Shown: positions 6,196 through 9,072 of the stretch, piece after piece
How positions within the stretch are numbered: the stretch's first letter is position 1
Layout of the letters: every line of letters begins with the position of its first letter
Assembly: GCA_001603415.1 (NCBI GenBank)
Contig: LUYY01000185.1
Span: 1 to 9,072, forward strand
Direction of reading: 5' to 3'
DNA length: 9,072 nucleotides
DNA from: Bacteroidales bacterium Bact_07
Lineage (GTDB): Bacteria > Bacteroidota > Bacteroidia > Bacteroidales > Tenuifilaceae
Translations under genes and position numbers: made by a program
The notes under the pieces: model-generated
Database searches by the model: none
What the model saw: the letters and a program-made list of their open reading frames with translations, nothing else
Told to the model about the DNA's origin: nothing

Positions 6196-6876
6196 TTACT
6201 CATCCTTAAGTAGGTTTGGACGCAAGCGCTTGGTGCGCTGGTACGCCTGCTCCATTTGCCACTTCTCAATTTCCTTGAAATTTCCCGAAAGTAAAATATC
6301 AGGAACTTTCCAGCCGTTAAACTCGGCTGGACGGGTATATACCGGAGGGGCAAGCAGCCCATCCTGGAACGAGTCGGTAAGTGCCGACGTTTCATCGGAA
6401 AGCACACCGGGTACAAGTCGCACAACGCTATCCACAATAACAGCAGCGGCCAATTCGCCACCCGAGAGGACATAGTCGCCAATGGAAATCTCGCGGGTGA
6501 TTAAATGTTCGCGCACCCTATGATCGACACCCTTGTAGTGACCGCAAAGAATAAAGATGTTCTCCTTGGTGCTAAGATAATTTGCCAGTTTTTGGGTATA
6601 GGGTTCGCCATCGGGCGAGGTGTAAATTATCTCATCGTAGTGTCTTTCGCTTTGCAGTTTCTCAAAGGCCTTGTAGATAGGTTCAATTTTAAGCACCATT
6701 CCAGCATCGGGGCCAAATGCGTAATCGTCCACCGTGCGGTGCTTATCGGTAGTGAAATCGCGGAGGTGGTGTAGGTTAATACTCACCAAACCTTTTTTTT
6801 GCGCCCGTTTTATGATGGAATGGCTAAGCGGACTTTCAATCAGCTCAGGCAGAACGGTAATGATATCAATTCTCAT
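6196..6876 (-). CDS. trmD: tRNA (guanine-37 N1)-methyltransferase
   Basis: A 226-residue SPOUT methyltransferase that uses S-adenosylmethionine to methylate G37 of tRNAs reading CNN and related codons, preventing +1 frameshifting. The trefoil-knot cofactor site is intact: CGHYKGVDHRV (111-121) and EISIGDYVLSGGEL (129-142). The catalytic Asp is D168 and the conserved Arg R153, corresponding to D169 and R154 of E. coli TrmD. The tail QDGLLAPPVYTRP through VPDILLSG is typical of Bacteroidota. The usual Gly-rich GGxAGM segment reads G55-P-D-A-G-M60. The frame is open upstream to 6993, but the ATG at 6876 gives the family N-terminus MRIDIITVLP, and a -7 promoter element lies inside the would-be extension. 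It is apparently monocistronic here, without the rpsP-rimM-rplS neighbours seen in other phyla. Confidence 0.96.
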   Translation of the reverse strand: MRIDIITVLPELIESPLSHSIIKRAQKKGLVSINLHHLRDFTTDKHRTVDDYAFGPDAGMVLKIEPIYKAFEKLQSERHYDEIIYTSPDGEPYTQKLANYLSTKENIFILCGHYKGVDHRVREHLITREISIGDYVLSGGELAAAVIVDSVVRLVPGVLSDETSALTDSFQDGLLAPPVYTRPAEFNGWKVPDILLSGNFKEIEKWQMEQAYQRTKRLRPNLLKDE

Positions 6877-6894
6877 ACGCCTTGCTTTATCCCG

Positions 6895-6902
6895 CAAAGG
6901 TA
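6895..6902 (-). promoter_or_regulatory. Bacteroidota -7 element for trmD
   Basis: On the minus strand TACCTTTG matches TAnnTTTG exactly. Transcription would begin near 6891, leaving a leader of about 15 nt before the ATG at 6876, with AAGG close to the start codon. This favours 6876 over any upstream start. No exact TTTG -33 element is seen. Confidence 0.65.
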
Positions 6903-6992
6903 CGAAAAAGTTGTAAATTTTGAGATTTTTGCTGGTGGATGCGTAAGATTGTTGCTTAACAAAAAAGTTGCATTTACAGCTTAAATCTACCA

Positions 6993-7029
6993 CCCTGGGC
7001 TAATTCGATTTGCCCTTACAGGGCGATAG
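6993..7029 (+). repeat. Partial repeat unit (hairpin C right arm plus hairpin D)
   Basis: CCCTGGGCTAATTCGATTTG followed by GCCCT-TAC-AGGGC-GATA is the 3' end of the standard unit, in the same orientation as the array. The left arm of hairpin C and everything before it are missing; the trmD leader begins directly to the left. Confidence 0.85.
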
Positions 7030-7030
7030 A

Positions 7031-7089
7031 ATGAGTCGGAATGATTCGGAATGATTCGGAATATGAGGAATATGAGGAATATGAGGAAG
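7031..7089. repeat. Two adjoining simple tandem repeats (10 bp x3, 9 bp x3)
   Basis: ATGAKTCGGA occurs three times at 7031-7060, and after two extra bases ATGAGGAAT or its variant occurs three times at 7063-7089. The strand is purine-rich. Copy number would be expected to vary between strains. Confidence 0.9.
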
Positions 7090-7170
7090 TTAGAGGAAAT
7101 GTGAACGGCTAAAGGAGGTTAGTGAGCCGTGAACCGTTAAACGTTAAACGAAGGAATTTAGAATATAAGG

Positions 7171-7210
7171 GAGTTAGAGGAAGTTAGAGGAAGTTAGAGG
7201 AAGTTAGAGA
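7171..7210. repeat. 10-bp tandem repeat, four copies
   Basis: Four successive copies of RAGTTAGAGR, all but the edges identical. Together with the tract at 7031-7089 it forms a purine-rich block between trmD and the array. Confidence 0.9.
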
Positions 7211-7283
7211 AAGGTAAAAAGAACAGTAAAACCGCCAATTAGGCGCAGACTTTTTAACTATTTATATGGTGTTTTGCGGCTGC

Positions 7284-7431
7284 TGCCCTTTGCAATGCTT
7301 TCCCCTTTGCGATGCAACGATTCCCCCATGCTCTTTGGGTTATGCACTACGTGCATCGCATAATGCTTGAACACCTCAATACCCAGGGTTAAAACCCTGG
7401 GCTGATTCAATTTGCCCTTACAGGGCGATAA
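7284..7431 (+). repeat. Array unit R1 (5'-truncated)
   Basis: Starts within the unit at TGCCCTTTGC, lacking hairpin A and the TATCAAGACAAG stretch, then continues normally through hairpins F, E (loop TAC), the G variant GCATAATGC, C and D. This is the left end of the main array. Confidence 0.9.
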
Positions 7432-7641
7432 ATGCACGCGTCTGAAGACGCGCGCAAACATTTGGGTATCAAGACAAGAAAGAACAGGCAAATTGCCCTT
7501 TGCAATGCTTTCCCTTTTGCGATGCAACGGTTCCCCTTTGCTCTTTGGGTTATGCACTACGTGCATCGCATAATGCTTGAACACCTCAATACCCAGGGTT
7601 AAAACCCTGGGCTAATTCGATTTGCCCTTTCAGGGCGATAA
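7432..7641 (+). repeat. Array unit R2 (210 bp)
   Basis: A complete unit with all hairpins; E loop TAC, G variant GCATAATGC, D loop TTC. It is head-to-tail with R1 and R3. Confidence 0.93.
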
Positions 7642-8063
7642 ATGCACGCGTCTGAAGACGCGCGCTAATATTTGGTCTGAAGACGCGCGCAAACATTTGT
7701 AAATGTTAAGTCCCTACGGGGCGGGTAACGTTGTTCGGTGCTTGTTGTTCGGTGTTCGTATAAAACCGACCTCACCCCTGCCCCTCTCCTGAACGGAGAG
7801 GGGAGCGGAGGAAGTAAACAGTGGCATAAAGGCCTTACCCGCCAATGGGTCGGACTTTTCGGCCTTGATTTTCTTTGGTTCTTTCTTGTATCAAGACAAG
7901 AAAGAACACGCAAATTGCCCTTTGCAATGCTTTCTCTTTTGCGATGCAACGATTCCCCCTTGCTCTTTGGGTTATGCACTGCGTGCATCGCATAATGCTT
8001 GAACACCTCAATACCCAGGGTTAAAACCCTGGGCTAATTCAATTTGCCCTTACAGGGCGATAA
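7642..8063 (+). repeat. Array unit R3, enlarged by an internal segment
   Basis: Hairpin A is partly duplicated (TCTGAAGACGCGCGC recurs at 7676-7690). About 190 bp of extra sequence (about 7700-7889) then sits between A and the TATCAAGACAAG stretch. From 7890 the unit is standard (E loop TGC, G variant GCATAATGC, D loop TAC). Confidence 0.9.
7692..7907 (+). repeat. Extra hairpin-rich segment inside R3
   Basis: It contains further inverted repeats: AACATTT-GT-AAATGTT (7692-7707); GTCCC-TAC-GGGGC (7710-7722); CCCCTCTCC-TGAAC-GGAGAGGGG (7781-7803); and a perfect 12-bp stem GTTCTTTCTTGT (7878-7889) / ACAAGAAAGAAC (7896-7907) with loop ATCAAG. The direct repeat TTGTTCGGTG (7731-7740, 7745-7754) is also present. 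The sequences resemble common Bacteroidota intergenic repeats. No gene is seen. Confidence 0.8.
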
Positions 8064-8332
8064 ATGCACGCGTCTGAAGACGCGCGCAAACATTTGGGTT
8101 ATGCACTGTGTGCATCTATTAATGCACGCGTCTGAAGACGCGCGCAAACATTTTGGTATCAAGACAAGAAAGAACAGGCAAATTGCTCTTTGCAATGCTT
8201 TCTCTTTTGCGATGCAACGGTTCCCCTTTGCTCTTTGGGTTATGCACGGCGTGCATCGCCAAATATTTGGAATACCATTACACCTAGGGTTAAAACCCTG
8301 GGCTAATTCGATTTGCCCTTTCAGGGCGATAA
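8064..8332 (+). repeat. Array unit R4 (58-bp sub-unit plus 211-bp unit)
   Basis: 8064-8121 is a short sub-unit with hairpin A, hairpin E (loop TGT) and CTATTA; 8122-8332 is a standard unit with E loop GGC, G palindrome CCAAATATTTGG, and D loop TTC. Hairpin C has CCTAGGG, leaving one G-T pair in the stem. Confidence 0.92.
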
Positions 8333-8601
8333 ATGCACGCGTCTGAAGACGCGCGCAAACATTTGGGTTATGCACTGTGTGCATCTATTAATGCACGCGT
8401 CTGAAGACGCGCGCAAACATTTTGGTATCAAGACAAGAAAGAACAGGCAAATTGCTCTTTGCAATGCTTTCTCTTTTGCGATGCAACGATTCCCCCTTGC
8501 TCTTTGGGTTATGCACTGCGTGCATCGCCAAATATTTGGAATACCTCAATACCCAGGGTTAAAACCCTGGGCTGATTCAATTTGCCCTTACAGGGCGATA
8601 A
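8333..8601 (+). repeat. Array unit R5 (58-bp sub-unit plus 211-bp unit)
   Basis: Same composite organisation as R4 and the same total length of 269 bp. 8333-8390 is the short sub-unit (E loop TGT); 8391-8601 is the standard unit with E loop TGC, G palindrome CCAAATATTTGG and D loop TAC. Confidence 0.92.
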
Positions 8602-8869
8602 ATGCACGCGTCTGTAGAGGCGCACAAACATTTGGGTTATGCACTGCGTGCATCTATTAATGCACGCGTCTGAAGACGCGCGCAAACATTTGGGTATCAA
8701 GACAAGAAAGAACACGCAAATTGCCCTTTGCAATGCTTTCTCTTTTGCGATGCAACGGTTAGGTATTGCTCTTTGGAATGCTATAGCGTGCATCGCCAAA
8801 TATTTGGAATACCATTACACCCAGGGCTAAAACCCTGGGCTAACACGGTTCGCCCTTACAGGGCGATAA
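8602..8869 (+). repeat. Array unit R6 (58-bp sub-unit plus 210-bp unit)
   Basis: The short sub-unit (8602-8659) has a mutated hairpin A (CGCGTC-TGTA-GAGGCG, one mismatch). The standard part (8660-8869) carries the GCTATAGC variant shared with the left copy at 1-208, a hairpin C with GGGCTAAAACCC in the centre, and a hairpin D one pair longer (CGCCCT-TAC-AGGGCG). Confidence 0.92.
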
Positions 8870-9072
8870 ATGCACGCGTCTGAAGACGCGCGCAAACATT
8901 TGGGTATCAAGACAAGAAAGAACATGTAAATTGCTCTTTGCAATGCTTTCCCTTTTGCGATGCAACGATTCCCTCTTGCTCTTTGGGTTATGCACTGCGT
9001 GCATCGCCAAATATTTGGAATACCTCAATACCCAGGGTTAAAACCCTGGGCTGATTCAATTTGCCCTTACAG
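8870..9072 (+). repeat. Array unit R7 (cut by the window end)
   Basis: A standard unit without the 58-bp sub-unit: E loop TGC, G palindrome CCAAATATTTGG, D loop TAC. The window ends within hairpin D, so the array continues to the right. Confidence 0.92.

Larger units (their letters stand above)
7030..7283. other. Gene-free region of simple tandem repeats
   Basis: No gene is seen. Purine-rich short repeats make up most of it (entries at 7031-7089 and 7171-7210). Between them are an inverted repeat ACGGCT (7105-7110) / AGCCGT (7125-7130) and a 7-bp duplication CGTTAAA (7135-7148). Confidence 0.7.

Noticed and set aside
6159..6482. 107-residue minus-strand frame overlapping the 3' end of trmD
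   Set aside because: It is out of frame with trmD, runs into the channel gene and has no recognisable features.
6877..6993. 39-residue N-terminal extension of TrmD
   Set aside because: The family N-terminus MRIDIITVLP begins at 6876, and a -7 promoter element (TACCTTTG) lies within the proposed extension.
7284..7431. Insertion sequence or transposon borders
   Set aside because: No transposase frame, no terminal inverted repeats bounding a unit and no target-site duplication could be identified. The units look like non-coding palindromic repeats.
8044..8660. Open frames of 60-116 residues on both strands throughout the palindromic array (also 1-222, 7258-7584, 7665-8006, 8034-8384, 8509-9028)
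   Set aside because: They span repeat boundaries and hairpins, the unit lengths (208, 210, 211, 269) do not keep a frame, and the products resemble no family. They are by-products of the repeats.
7284..9072. CRISPR array
   Set aside because: Units are about 210-269 bp and similar throughout their length. There are no unique spacers of regular size between short repeats and no cas genes.

Overview
The window looks like a chromosomal fragment of an anaerobic member of the Bacteroidota (Bacteroidales-like). The evidence is the style of the TrmD and Hcp proteins, the promoter -7 elements of the form TAnnTTTG (TACTTTTG at 354-361, TACCTTTG on the minus strand at 6902-6895), weak or absent Shine-Dalgarno sequences, and families of short palindromic intergenic repeats.

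Layout. 1-208 is one full unit of a palindrome-rich repeat, followed by a decayed copy to about 270. 275-413 is a regulatory region with two perfect palindromes of Crp/Fnr type and a Bacteroidota promoter. 414-3043 is a probable two-gene operon: an iron-sulfur protein with an N-terminal ferredoxin domain, then hcp (class I hybrid cluster protein / hydroxylamine reductase). A strong terminator lies at 3052-3085. Two small single-domain cupins follow (3119-3451 and 3556-3864). 3865-4453 has no gene but holds a relic of the same repeat family and other short repeats. 4454-6193 encodes a protein with a 12-residue-periodic, pentapeptide-like solenoid fused to a two-helix potassium-channel module. 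It converges, with a 2-bp gap, on trmD (minus strand, 6196-6876). From about 6993 to the end there is no convincing gene: a partial repeat unit, short 9-10 bp tandem tracts, and an array of at least seven head-to-tail units of about 210 bp that runs off the end.

How the genes fit together. The ferredoxin-like protein is well placed to pass electrons to Hcp, which is linked to nitric oxide and hydroxylamine detoxification. The 16-bp palindrome at 317-332 sits at about -41 from the inferred start site, where a Crp/Fnr-type activator such as HcpR would act. The cupins are probably accessory to the same response, but their function is unknown. The channel gene and trmD are not obviously related to it.

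The most unusual structures are the mosaic palindrome array, in which each unit combines several hairpins whose variants are shuffled between units; the solenoid-channel fusion; and the double Crp/Fnr-type control region. Nothing seen here proves a new defence or mobile system, and no transposase, CRISPR array, tRNA or rRNA was recognised.
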